Shown: positions 1-6,128, numbered from the stretch's first letter. The stretch: 6,128 nucleotides of DNA from Verrucomicrobiia bacterium (GCA_030432175.1 JAUIHU010000290.1:1-6128); one strand, 5' to 3'. The notes: generated by a model not told the origin, from the letters alone. Program-made: numbers and translations.

Positions 1-1
1 C

Positions 2-1792
2 AAACCGATGTATTGGCTGGAACAAAATCAACTGGCCTGGCATGACACCCCGCACTCCTGGCCAGATCATCCTGTTCAACTGGACCCGGATTGCGCAACG
101 GTTTGGGAATGGAATAGTGTGGGCGATGAATGGGGGATTGGAACATCAGTCCCGGTGTCAGTCGGTTCCAACAATGATAGCCTGGCCAGTTTTAATTTCG
201 ATGTGATGGATCCCGAGGTGTACCTGAATTCGGTTACTTTTATTGGACCAAACAACTCTGTCTATCCTGATGAATTGATCTTCCACGTGACCAATCAGAC
301 CAATGAGTCGATTCAACTGCTGAGTTGCCGGCTATGGCTTCCTGCTAATTCAAATGATTGGCGTAAGTTTTCTCCCGGTCCGTGGCTTTGTCTTGAGAAT
401 ACTTTTCCAGGTTCCGGATTGATTTCAGCAGATGGTCAGGGTGGCGCGCGCGTTATCCTCAAATCCTTACCGCTAAAGTACGCAATAATAGAAGTGAGCT
501 ATCAACAAGGATTACTCAAGCCTCAATCATTGATGACTCGGATTCGTATAAAAAAAGAAACTTTCGACATTGGAGGGGGATGGCTGGTGAGTTCATTGAA
601 TGATGGTCACACTTTGCAAAAAGAGCCTTACCTGAAAACACTGAAGCTGATGTATATCAATTCAGGGATGCACCAGGAGGTTGGAGGCTATACTGACATT
701 CCGGAGTTGTTCGAAAAGTATCCTTTAAAGTACATGAACCGCATGCAGCCGATTGAAAAGTATGATCGGGATGAGAAGCTTTCAAGGATCCATGCTGTGG
801 AGTTTTTAGGTGAACCCCAATACGGCGGAGGTACACCTGTGCCGCCAATGGAAGTCTGGAAGGCTTTCGCTCCTTACCAATCCAGCCGACTTCCAACTTC
901 CGTCACACATAGCGAAGAGCGAATATGGAGGTACTATGCTGGACTCTCTGATTATCCGCACTATGACGCCTACCGTGTCTGCGCGCCTTCTCCTGACGCC
1001 TGGACGCGATACGATCGATGGGATGGACAGAGGATCCGATGGGGAGCGCCCTTGGAAACTATCGGAGATATGACGCGTTCTTTACGTAACTTGAACCGAC
1101 CCATGCCAATTGCCTACTGGTCGCAGGGCGCTCATGATGGATGGGGACGCTATGGAGGACGGAACCGAACTTCCCCCACTCCAGATGAACTCAGGCTGCA
1201 GGCTTACCACGGACTCTCCAGCCGAATCACTTCCCTCTACTGGTTCAATCTCAGCTTGAAGTCGATTCTGAAGTTTCCGGATCTGATCCAACCCATTCGG
1301 GAAATCGGACGCGAGATCCGAATGATGGAAAACTGGCTGCTGACTGGATCCGCATATCATTTCAAAAGAACCTTCAAACCTGATGGAAGTCTGGATTGGG
1401 ATCTCGCCACTATCAGCGGACCGGAAGGCGGTTTGCTTTTTGCTTTGGACCTCGATTATCGAGCGGACCCGGATCTCAAGCAGTTCATTTTCAATGATCC
1501 TCGCCAGGCCATATGGACCTTTCCTGTTCCATCTTATTTACGTTCCGCATCTGATGTATTTCGATTGGATGCGTCGGGAATATATTCGGTGGAATGGGAT
1601 TTGACGGAGAATGGAATACAGATTCAGGACTCTGTCAGTCAGGTAGCAATTTATCTGGTAGCTTTGAATAACGACACACGCAATCAATTGGAAGACCATC
1701 GTCTCGAACTCATTCGTAACGAGAACAGTCTGGATTGGGATCCATCCCACTACTCATCTCATTTGGAAGCGTTGCGCAGTTTACTGGACTGA
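2..1792 (+). CDS. Unassigned glycoside hydrolase-like protein, N-terminus outside window
   Basis: The reading frame is already open at the window edge (AAA CCG precede the first ATG at 8), so this is probably the C-terminal part of a longer protein and the ATG at 8 need not be the start. Numbered from that ATG there are 594 residues. Residues about 65-185 read as a beta-sandwich. Residues about 205-450 look like a TIM barrel, with a GEP motif at 268-270 that resembles the acid/base 'EP' motif of clan GH-A enzymes, an aspartate in HYDAY (320), an aromatic run AYWSQGAHDGWGRYGG (369-384) and SLYWFN (409-414), like late barrel strands. Residues about 455-555 form a second beta-rich domain, as often follows such barrels. 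A role in cutting or binding carbohydrate is inference from this layout. I do not recognise a named family and cannot fix a second catalytic acid. No signal peptide is visible because the start is missing. The stop lies 50 bases before the transporter gene. Confidence 0.72.
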   Translation, partial: KPMYWLEQNQLAWHDTPHSWPDHPVQLDPDCATVWEWNSVGDEWGIGTSVPVSVGSNNDSLASFNFDVMDPEVYLNSVTFIGPNNSVYPDELIFHVTNQTNESIQLLSCRLWLPANSNDWRKFSPGPWLCLENTFPGSGLISADGQGGARVILKSLPLKYAIIEVSYQQGLLKPQSLMTRIRIKKETFDIGGGWLVSSLNDGHTLQKEPYLKTLKLMYINSGMHQEVGGYTDIPELFEKYPLKYMNRMQPIEKYDRDEKLSRIHAVEFLGEPQYGGGTPVPPMEVWKAFAPYQSSRLPTSVTHSEERIWRYYAGLSDYPHYDAYRVCAPSPDAWTRYDRWDGQRIRWGAPLETIGDMTRSLRNLNRPMPIAYWSQGAHDGWGRYGGRNRTSPTPDELRLQAYHGLSSRITSLYWFNLSLKSILKFPDLIQPIREIGREIRMMENWLLTGSAYHFKRTFKPDGSLDWDLATISGPEGGLLFALDLDYRADPDLKQFIFNDPRQAIWTFPVPSYLRSASDVFRLDASGIYSVEWDLTENGIQIQDSVSQVAIYLVALNNDTRNQLEDHRLELIRNENSLDWDPSHYSSHLEALRSLLD

Positions 1793-1813
1793 ACGATTCC
1801 AAATGTGTTTATC

Positions 1814-1836
1814 CTTTGGAGCCATTTCAACCAAAG
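1814..1836 (+). promoter_or_regulatory. Inverted repeat just before the SMR transporter start
   Basis: CTTTGG (1814-1819) is complementary to CCAAAG (1831-1836) across an 11-base loop. The right arm also forms part of a perfect 10-base palindrome, CAAAGCTTTG (1832-1841), which ends one base before the ATG at 1843. No Shine-Dalgarno sequence sits at a normal distance: the only GGAG is at 1818-1821, 21 bases upstream and partly in the left arm. A hairpin or an operator here could affect expression, but the arms are short and this may be chance. Confidence 0.25.
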
Positions 1837-1842
1837 CTTTGC

Positions 1843-2172
1843 ATGCATTATTTTTTTCTAACCTTAGCCATCCTTTTTGAAGTTTTAGGAACGACAGCTT
1901 TAAGATTCTCAGATGGTTTTACGAAAGTATGGCCGTCAGTCCTGGTTATCGTGGGTTACGGCGCCTCCTTTTATTTTCTTTCTTTCACTCTGCGTGACAT
2001 CCCGGTCGGGATAGCCTACGCAATTTGGTCCGGAGTAGGAATGTCATTGATTACTTTGATTGGTTGGTTTTATTTGAAGCAGAAACTGGACATGCCGGCA
2101 TTGGTTGGAATTGCGCTGATCATGTTGGGCGTGCTGGTCATTACACTAAAATCCAATTCGCAAGCGCATTAA
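1843..2172 (+). CDS. EmrE/Qac-type small multidrug resistance transporter
   Basis: This 109-residue protein is an inner-membrane antiporter of the small multidrug resistance family, which exports lipophilic or quaternary-ammonium cations in exchange for protons as an antiparallel dimer. Four membrane segments fall at about 2-20, 33-50, 57-75 and 84-103. The proton- and drug-binding glutamate is E13 in FEVLGTTALRFSDGF. Y39, Y59 and W62 (in GIAYAIWSGVG) match EmrE Y40, Y60 and W63 with a one-residue offset. The EVLGTT context points to the drug-exporting Qac branch and not the guanidinium (Gdx/SugE) branch, which has a tryptophan nearby. The frame is open back to 1735, but I chose ATG 1843 because it gives the family's usual length and puts the first helix at the N-terminus. 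No good ribosome binding site precedes it. It starts 50 bases after the upstream gene, so co-transcription is possible. The physiological substrate is unknown. Confidence 0.93.
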   Translation: MHYFFLTLAILFEVLGTTALRFSDGFTKVWPSVLVIVGYGASFYFLSFTLRDIPVGIAYAIWSGVGMSLITLIGWFYLKQKLDMPALVGIALIMLGVLVITLKSNSQAH

Positions 2173-2175
2173 AAG

Positions 2176-2191
2176 AATTGTTGGCACAATT
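2176..2191. repeat. Short inverted repeat after the SMR stop codon
   Basis: AATTGT (2176-2181) and ACAATT (2186-2191) are perfectly complementary around the loop TGGC, starting four bases after the TAA at 2170-2172. The stem has only one G-C pair and no T-run follows, so it is a poor intrinsic terminator. It lies in the 121-base gap (2173-2293) before the next gene. I see no gene, clear promoter or known RNA motif in that gap. Confidence 0.25.
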
Positions 2192-2293
2192 GAAGACAGA
2201 TACTGAAATCATCTGCATGTTTGAAGCTTTACCAGCCAAGCTGAGAGCGATAGTAATCTCACCCGCGACCTCAACCAAAACGCCAGTGTTTTT

Positions 2294-3319
2294 ATGGACC
2301 CTTTAACCTGGCTAGGCATCCTTATCTGCATCAGTCAGTCCGCGACATTCTCCGGACTCAACCTTGCCCTGTTTGGGATCAGTAGGCTCCGACTCGAAGT
2401 TGAAGTGTCCAACGGAAACACAGCCGCTAAAAAACTCCAAAACATGCGGCGGGATTCCAATTTTCTACTCACAACAATCTTGTGGGGAAATGTCGCGACC
2501 AACTGCTTGTTAACACTGCTCTCTGATTCTGTGATGGCAGGTGTGACTGCGTTTTTGTTTTCGACATTCGCCATTACACTTTTCGGAGAAATCTGCCCAC
2601 AGGCTTACTTCTCCAGACACGCGTTAAGAATGGCCACCGCGTTGGCTCCATTATTGAGATTTTACCAAATCCTGTTTTACCCAATTGCCAAGCCATCTGC
2701 CATGGTTCTGGATTATTGGTTGGGAAAAGAACCCATCCAGTATTACCCGGAACGTGACCTGCGAGCGCTGCTACGGCAGCATGTCTCAGCAGATGAAACA
2801 GAGATTGACCGAATCGAAGGTCTGGGAGCGATTAACTTTCTATCATTGGACGACATAAGAATTTCCGAAGAGGGTGAGGAAATCGATCCACGCAGCGTGA
2901 TTTCATTGCCGGTAGAAGATGGACGGGTAATTTTTCCAGACATCTCCAGCTCACCACAAGATCCATTCATCCTGCGAATCCAACAATCAGGAAAAAAATG
3001 GGTGATTCTGACAGATCTGGAAGGACAACCAAAGCTGGCTTTGGATTCGGATGGGTTTATTCGAGGAGCCTTGTTTAAAACAACAGGATTCAATCCTAAT
3101 TATTACTGTCATCGACCTATTATAGTGCGAGATCAAAGCAAGAAATTCGGATCAATCCTACCTCAACTGAGAGTGCATGCACAGCATGGTGAAGACGACG
3201 TCATCGATCATGATATCGTGCTGCTTTGGGGAGAACACCGGAGAGTGGTGACTGGAAGTGATATTCTGGGCAGATTGCTTCGAGGTATCACCCGAATCCA
3301 AAGGATCAAACAGCAGTGA
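2294..3319 (+). CDS. CNNM/CorC-type (DUF21) membrane protein with atypical C-terminal module
   Basis: This 341-residue protein has an N-terminal CNNM transmembrane domain (DUF21), the fold of CorB/CorC magnesium and divalent-cation transporters. Family signatures are SQSATFSGLN (14-23), RLRLE (31-35), the NFLLTTILWGNVATN segment (56-70), GEICPQAYFSRHA (98-110) and the YPIAKP bend (129-134). Membrane segments lie at about 3-28, 57-77, 81-103 and 115-140. Usually a CBS pair that binds adenine nucleotides follows, often with a CorC/HlyC domain. Here residues 150-341 lack an obvious CBS signature, but GKKWVILTDLEGQPKLALDSDGF (233-255) and RPIIVRD...VLLWGEHRRVVTGSDILGRL (274-328) have the beta-beta-alpha rhythm of divergent CBS repeats. 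I believe similar DUF21 proteins with this tail occur in other bacteria, but that is recall, not a search. ATG 2294 gives the normal N-terminus; no Shine-Dalgarno sequence is evident. A cation-transport or cation-sensing role is inferred from the family. Confidence 0.87.
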   Translation: MDPLTWLGILICISQSATFSGLNLALFGISRLRLEVEVSNGNTAAKKLQNMRRDSNFLLTTILWGNVATNCLLTLLSDSVMAGVTAFLFSTFAITLFGEICPQAYFSRHALRMATALAPLLRFYQILFYPIAKPSAMVLDYWLGKEPIQYYPERDLRALLRQHVSADETEIDRIEGLGAINFLSLDDIRISEEGEEIDPRSVISLPVEDGRVIFPDISSSPQDPFILRIQQSGKKWVILTDLEGQPKLALDSDGFIRGALFKTTGFNPNYYCHRPIIVRDQSKKFGSILPQLRVHAQHGEDDVIDHDIVLLWGEHRRVVTGSDILGRLLRGITRIQRIKQQ

Positions 3320-3325
3320 TCCTTT
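3300..3325. terminator. Candidate bidirectional terminator at the convergent junction
   Basis: A perfect 9-base inverted repeat pairs AAAGGATCA (wait-free arm 3300-3308, A at 3300) with TGATCCTTT (3317-3325) around an 8-base loop. The right arm contains the TGA stop of the DUF21 gene (3317-3319), and the minus-strand TAA of the prepilin gene occupies 3324-3326. Being symmetric, it would form in both transcripts, which suits a shared terminator between genes whose stops are only four bases apart. The stem has three G-C pairs and the only U-run on either strand is the short UUU at its own end, so intrinsic termination would be modest. Confidence 0.45.
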
Positions 3326-4124
3326 ATCTCAATCGATCGTCCCGGCGAAAATCCAAATGACCATCCAGATACAGTAGATTTCTTCCCTTGGGATGAGCTG
3401 ATCGCCCCAGTAACTCTTGTGGTAAATCAGATCGGTTTCCCGGGAAATAGGGGTCTGTGGCCAGTTCCACATCCGAAGGTCCACCGGGTATGCCGATAAA
3501 CTTGTTAGCAGCTTCCTGCAAATCTGCCACGATCTGGGTATCGTTCTTTCCCCAAAAGTTATCGAGCGGAGTTTCTTTCTCGATGGAATCAAAACGCCAA
3601 AGCCAGTGAGTTGCAAACTTTTGCCCGAAACTCGGGGCCAGAGATGGATTGGATTCGCCACTCGTACCAGGAAAGGAATCCAGCGGAGCTCGAATGATTT
3701 GCGCAGCCTGCGGAGCGTCGATCAAACTGGAAGCTGCTACGGAAGGACAGGCCCAGATGTCTTTGTTGAAGACGTATGGGTGCAAAGCGATGGCTGCCCA
3801 AGCGGACCGTGGATCACTCGGAGGCCAGGTGTCCCATGGTCGATACCCATCCCCGACATCGACTTTCAGTTGTTTGTTGGAGGGGTATCGATCGTCATAA
3901 TCATCTTTGTAGAAAGAAAAACCCAAATGGACCTGGCGAAGATTGGAAACACACTCGATCCGATGCGCTTTCCCTTTTGCGGCTGAAAGCGCAGGGAGGA
4001 GCATCGACGCCAGTATGGCAATAATCGAAATCACCACCAGAAGTTCAATCAATGTAAATCCGACAGCGGGGTGAGGCTGGGTTACTCTGAAAGTTTGGTG
4101 ATGACGATACTGAAAATACTTCAT
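3324..4124 (-). CDS. Type II secretion/pseudopilin-like prepilin with H-X9-DG motif
   Basis: This 266-residue protein is a type IV prepilin-like protein. A 22-residue basic leader ends in glycine (G22), then FTLIELLVVISIIAILASML gives phenylalanine at +1 and glutamate at +5, the pattern cut and methylated by prepilin peptidase. The hydrophobic helix runs from about 23 to 45. The C-terminal domain would lie outside the inner membrane and includes a CPS motif at 126-130 and H-X9-DG (H244, D254, G255; DNA 3360-3395), typical of the large prepilin families of Planctomycetes and Verrucomicrobia. I chose ATG 4124 because AGGA lies six bases upstream and the leader is a plausible length. A GTG at 4184 in the same frame would add 20 residues with no leader character. 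No pilus or secretion machinery genes are nearby, so its partner system is unknown. It follows the quinoprotein gene on the same strand after 89 bases. Confidence 0.9.
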   Translation of the reverse strand: MKYFQYRHHQTFRVTQPHPAVGFTLIELLVVISIIAILASMLLPALSAAKGKAHRIECVSNLRQVHLGFSFYKDDYDDRYPSNKQLKVDVGDGYRPWDTWPPSDPRSAWAAIALHPYVFNKDIWACPSVAASSLIDAPQAAQIIRAPLDSFPGTSGESNPSLAPSFGQKFATHWLWRFDSIEKETPLDNFWGKNDTQIVADLQEAANKFIGIPGGPSDVELATDPYFPGNRSDLPQELLGRSAHPKGRNLLYLDGHLDFRRDDRLR

Positions 4125-4130
4125 TGCAAA

Positions 4131-4134
4131 TCCT
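4131..4134 (-). promoter_or_regulatory. Ribosome binding site of the prepilin gene
   Basis: On the minus strand AGGA is followed by six bases (TTTGCA) and then ATG 4124. This is the only well-placed Shine-Dalgarno-like site I found in the window and it decides the start in favour of ATG 4124 over the upstream GTG 4184. Confidence 0.55.
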
Positions 4135-4180
4135 GATGGACCGATATTCAAAACCTTTAACAACCGTAATTCTGGACGAC

Positions 4181-4203
4181 TCACCAGGTGATGCTATTCA
4201 CCT
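4181..4203. repeat. Overlapping inverted repeats between quinoprotein and prepilin genes
   Basis: TCACC occurs at 4181-4185 and 4198-4202, with its complement GGTGA between them at 4187-4191. AGGTGA (4186-4191) can pair with TCACCT (4198-4203) over a six-base loop. The alternative pairing, TCACC (4181-4185) with GGTGA (4187-4191) around a single base, would be a DNA palindrome but too tight for an RNA hairpin. The element begins 10 bases after the quinoprotein stop on the minus strand. It may help end or stabilise that transcript, but no T-run follows. Confidence 0.3.
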
Positions 4204-4213
4204 CAACTCGGAC

Positions 4214-6127
4214 TCACTCATCAAGAAGTTGTTCCGGCAACGCAAACGCGATGTACGCATCTCCCGATGGAGTTCCCATCTTACCCCCTCCAGCTGCGAT
4301 GACAACAAATTGTCTACCTCCAACTTCATAGACGCTTGGAGTCGCATACCCACCGGCGGGAAGCTTTGTCTCAAACAAAACTTCACCTGTCTTCCGGTCG
4401 AAGGCGCGGAACTTTTCATCTTTCGATGCGCCAATAAAAATTAATCCTCCGGCTGTTACTGCTGGACCGCCATAGTTCTCTGTCCCTGTTGGTGGTAAGC
4501 CCCGACGATCGAGTTCCTCAAATGAACCCAGTGGAACCTGCCACTCGATTTTACCTGAGTTGAGATTGATAGCATTGAGCTGTCCCCAAGGTGGTTGAAT
4601 CGCAGGATAACCAGCAGGTGTAATAAATCGGTTGTATCCGGTATGAGTATAGGGAGATGAACCCTGACGTTTTCGGTTAGATTTGGATTCGGCGTTCCTT
4701 TGGCTCAAGATTTCGTCAGCTGAATGAGGCTCACCTTCTGATAAAAGGAAATCAGCAAGAGCTTGTTTCTCTTCGGATGAAAGAAATCCAAAGGATGGCA
4801 TGACGCCACGTCCGGTATTAAATAAATCCAGAATTTGCTCGGCATTCATTTTCTGCTCAATCTGAGCCAACGCAGGAAAGGCTTTTTGTGGATCTCCAGC
4901 TCGATCAATCCCGTGGCAAACCGAACAGTACTGACGATAAACATTCTCTCCAGCTGAAAATATCTCTCCTGTTTCCTGCTCCGGTTCAAGATCGACCATC
5001 GTCAATATCCATGGCATCTCATTCGAATTGACGTACATGATTCCAGTCGATGGATCGACCGCAGCGCCACCCCATTCACCCCCTCCGTCAAATCCAGGGA
5101 AGATCACTGTTCCAGCTTCACTTGGCGGTATAAAAGGACGGCCGGTGCGAATGGTTTTGAATTTTTCCTTCACCCATGTGTGTTCTTCTTCGGATATTGT
5201 GGTAATATCTTCTTCCAGAAAAACCTGACGGGCAAATGGAGGCGGTTTAATTGGAAGTGGTTGAGTCGGCCAGGCTTGTTCACCTCTCAAATCACTGGGG
5301 GGTACCGGATATTCCTCGACAGGAAACAGCGGTTCACCTGTATCGCGATCCAACACAAACACATGACCGGACTTGGTGATTTGGGCCACGGCATCCTTTT
5401 TCTCACCACAATGCTCAACAGTGACCAAATTCGGCGCTGCCGGCAAATCTCGATCCCACATATCATGATGCACCACTTGAAAATGCCAGATGCGTTCTCC
5501 AGTCCTGGCATCCAGACAGAGAATACAATTTCCGAATAAATTCTTCCCATGCCGATCGCCACCCCAGAAATCAAAAGCCGGGGACCCTGTAGGCAGATAG
5601 ACATAACCACGTTCGTGATCCACACTAATGCCACTCCATGCATTGGCTCCTCCAACTCGTTTCCAGGCGTCTTCCGGCCACGTGTCATAACCAAATTCTC
5701 CTGGATGTGGAATGGTGTGAAAGACCCAACGAATCTCCCCGGTTCGAACATCATACGCTCGAATATGTCCAGGAGCTGAAGGTCCGGGTCCTTCTGAAAC
5801 TCGTGTGCCAAGAATCAAAATATCCTGATAAATCGCTCCAGGTGTGTTGGAGAGAACATACAAACCAGAAGCGTCCCGTCCCAGTCCATCTCTGAGGTCC
5901 TTGCGCCCGTCTGATCCGAATGACTCCACCAATTCCCCAGTTTTAGCATCCACGGCAAATAGATTTTGTCCGGCTGTAAAAAGGATCCGCGCTTCTTCTC
6001 CGGACTCGTTTTCCCAGTAAACAACACCCCGGTTCACACCAAGTGATCCGTTTTCACCCGCTCCTTCAAATGGATCAAACCGCCACCATTCCTCGCCGGT
6101 TGCCGCGTTCAGGCAAATCAACTTCAG
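4214..6127 (-). CDS. PQQ-dependent dehydrogenase with inserted cytochrome c domain, N-terminus outside window
   Basis: This is a quinoprotein of the membrane glucose dehydrogenase-like family, which oxidises sugars or alcohols in the periplasm using pyrroloquinoline quinone. The frame is open to the right edge. TTG at 6121 is an internal leucine, not a start, so the signal peptide and first blade are missing. Numbered from that TTG there are 635 residues. Propeller repeats show as LNAATGEEWWRF (4-15), VDAKTGELVESF (58-69), YDVRTGEIRWVF (123-134), LDARTGERIWHF (203-214), LDRDTGEPLF (257-266), INLNSGKIEW (518-527) and FDRKTGEVLF (574-583). Family motifs include GGANAWSGISVD, FQVVHHDMWDRDLPAAP (214-230), PPWGQLNAINL, TGTENYGGP and ATPSVYEVGGRQFVVIAAGGGK. 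A CSVCH haem site (399-403) lies in an inserted cytochrome domain. Electrons would pass from PQQ to this haem and on to the respiratory chain. The substrate cannot be told from sequence; glucose is only one option. It ends in a normal TGA after ALPEQLLDE. Confidence 0.93.
   Translation of the reverse strand: MKLICLNAATGEEWWRFDPFEGAGENGSLGVNRGVVYWENESGEEARILFTAGQNLFAVDAKTGELVESFGSDGRKDLRDGLGRDASGLYVLSNTPGAIYQDILILGTRVSEGPGPSAPGHIRAYDVRTGEIRWVFHTIPHPGEFGYDTWPEDAWKRVGGANAWSGISVDHERGYVYLPTGSPAFDFWGGDRHGKNLFGNCILCLDARTGERIWHFQVVHHDMWDRDLPAAPNLVTVEHCGEKKDAVAQITKSGHVFVLDRDTGEPLFPVEEYPVPPSDLRGEQAWPTQPLPIKPPPFARQVFLEEDITTISEEEHTWVKEKFKTIRTGRPFIPPSEAGTVIFPGFDGGGEWGGAAVDPSTGIMYVNSNEMPWILTMVDLEPEQETGEIFSAGENVYRQYCSVCHGIDRAGDPQKAFPALAQIEQKMNAEQILDLFNTGRGVMPSFGFLSSEEKQALADFLLSEGEPHSADEILSQRNAESKSNRKRQGSSPYTHTGYNRFITPAGYPAIQPPWGQLNAINLNSGKIEWQVPLGSFEELDRRGLPPTGTENYGGPAVTAGGLIFIGASKDEKFRAFDRKTGEVLFETKLPAGGYATPSVYEVGGRQFVVIAAGGGKMGTPSGDAYIAFALPEQLLDE
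4733..4960 (-). other. Cytochrome c domain inserted in the quinoprotein
   Basis: Residues about 388-463 of the quinoprotein form a compact class I cytochrome c. GENVYRQYCSVCHG holds the covalent haem site (Cys399, Cys402) and the proximal histidine His403. MPSF supplies the probable second axial ligand, Met441, and LSSEEKQALADFLLS is the usual C-terminal helix. A charged linker (about 464-489) then leads back to the propeller at YTHTGYNRF. An insertion, not a C-terminal fusion, is a known architecture in the Bacteroidetes and Verrucomicrobia-type relatives of this enzyme. Confidence 0.9.
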
Positions 6128-6128
6128 T

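Noticed and set aside
1788..1800. ACGA loop before the SMR gene as a guanidine-II riboswitch
   Set aside because: That riboswitch needs two stem-loops with ACGR loops. Only one ACGA lies in the gap, its flanks pair poorly, and the protein is of the Qac type, not the guanidinium exporter type.
1735..1842. Longer start for the SMR transporter (ATG 1735, 145 residues)
   Set aside because: The extra 36 residues overlap the upstream gene, have no membrane or family character, and would break the match to EmrE length and residue numbering.
2181..2209. Sigma-70-like promoter TTGGCA, 17 bases, TGAAAT before the DUF21 gene
   Set aside because: The -35 matches five of six positions but the -10 matches only four and lacks the key A at position two. 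Such matches are common by chance.
2025..2306. 93-codon plus-strand ORF overlapping the SMR gene
   Set aside because: Its first half is the SMR gene read in another frame and its end overlaps the DUF21 start; no recognisable protein features.
4124..4184. GTG 4184 as start of the prepilin gene
   Set aside because: It adds 20 residues before an otherwise typical basic leader, and ATG 4124 has a well-placed AGGA.
5287..5811. 174-codon minus-strand ORF inside the quinoprotein gene
   Set aside because: It is another frame of the well-supported quinoprotein gene, with no family features of its own.
6119..6121. TTG 6121 as the real start of the quinoprotein
   Set aside because: The frame continues open to the window edge, the position falls inside a propeller repeat, and no signal peptide follows.

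Overview
The window carries five protein-coding genes in two converging groups. There are no RNA genes, CRISPR arrays or insertion sequences that I can see. Three genes read rightward (about 2-3319) and two read leftward (about 6127-3324). The two groups meet at stop codons only four bases apart, inside a perfect inverted repeat. Both outer genes run off the window: the left one is missing its N-terminus, and the right one, on the minus strand, is also missing its N-terminus.

The likely source is a free-living Gram-negative bacterium of the Planctomycetes-Verrucomicrobia-Lentisphaerae group, most likely Verrucomicrobiota. The best evidence is the prepilin-like protein: it has an FTLIELLVV-type N-terminus, an LLPALSAAKGKA-like continuation, a CPS motif and a C-terminal H-X9-DG motif, an architecture greatly expanded in those phyla. 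A periplasmic quinoprotein dehydrogenase with a built-in cytochrome c also fits an aerobic, sugar-degrading member. This placement is inference from protein style, not from a marker gene.

Layout from left to right: (1) the C-terminal 594+ residues of a large protein that looks like a beta-sandwich, TIM-barrel, beta-sandwich carbohydrate-active enzyme but that I cannot assign to a family; (2) a 109-residue EmrE/Qac-type small multidrug resistance transporter with every key residue in place; (3) a 121-base gap, then a 341-residue CNNM/CorC-type membrane protein (DUF21) whose cytoplasmic half is a divergent module in place of an obvious CBS pair; (4) a convergent junction with a hairpin that could end transcription from both sides; (5) on the minus strand, a 266-residue type II-secretion-like prepilin; (6) an 89-base gap; (7) a PQQ-dependent, membrane glucose dehydrogenase-like quinoprotein with a c-type cytochrome domain inserted before its last propeller blades.

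The genes do not form an evident pathway. The glycosidase-like protein and the quinoprotein both suit polysaccharide or sugar use, while the two transporters look like housekeeping or stress functions. I did not find a convincing novel multi-gene system. The points most worth checking are the unassigned glycosidase-like protein, the atypical DUF21 C-terminal module, the hairpin over the convergent stop codons and the structured leader just before the transporter start.
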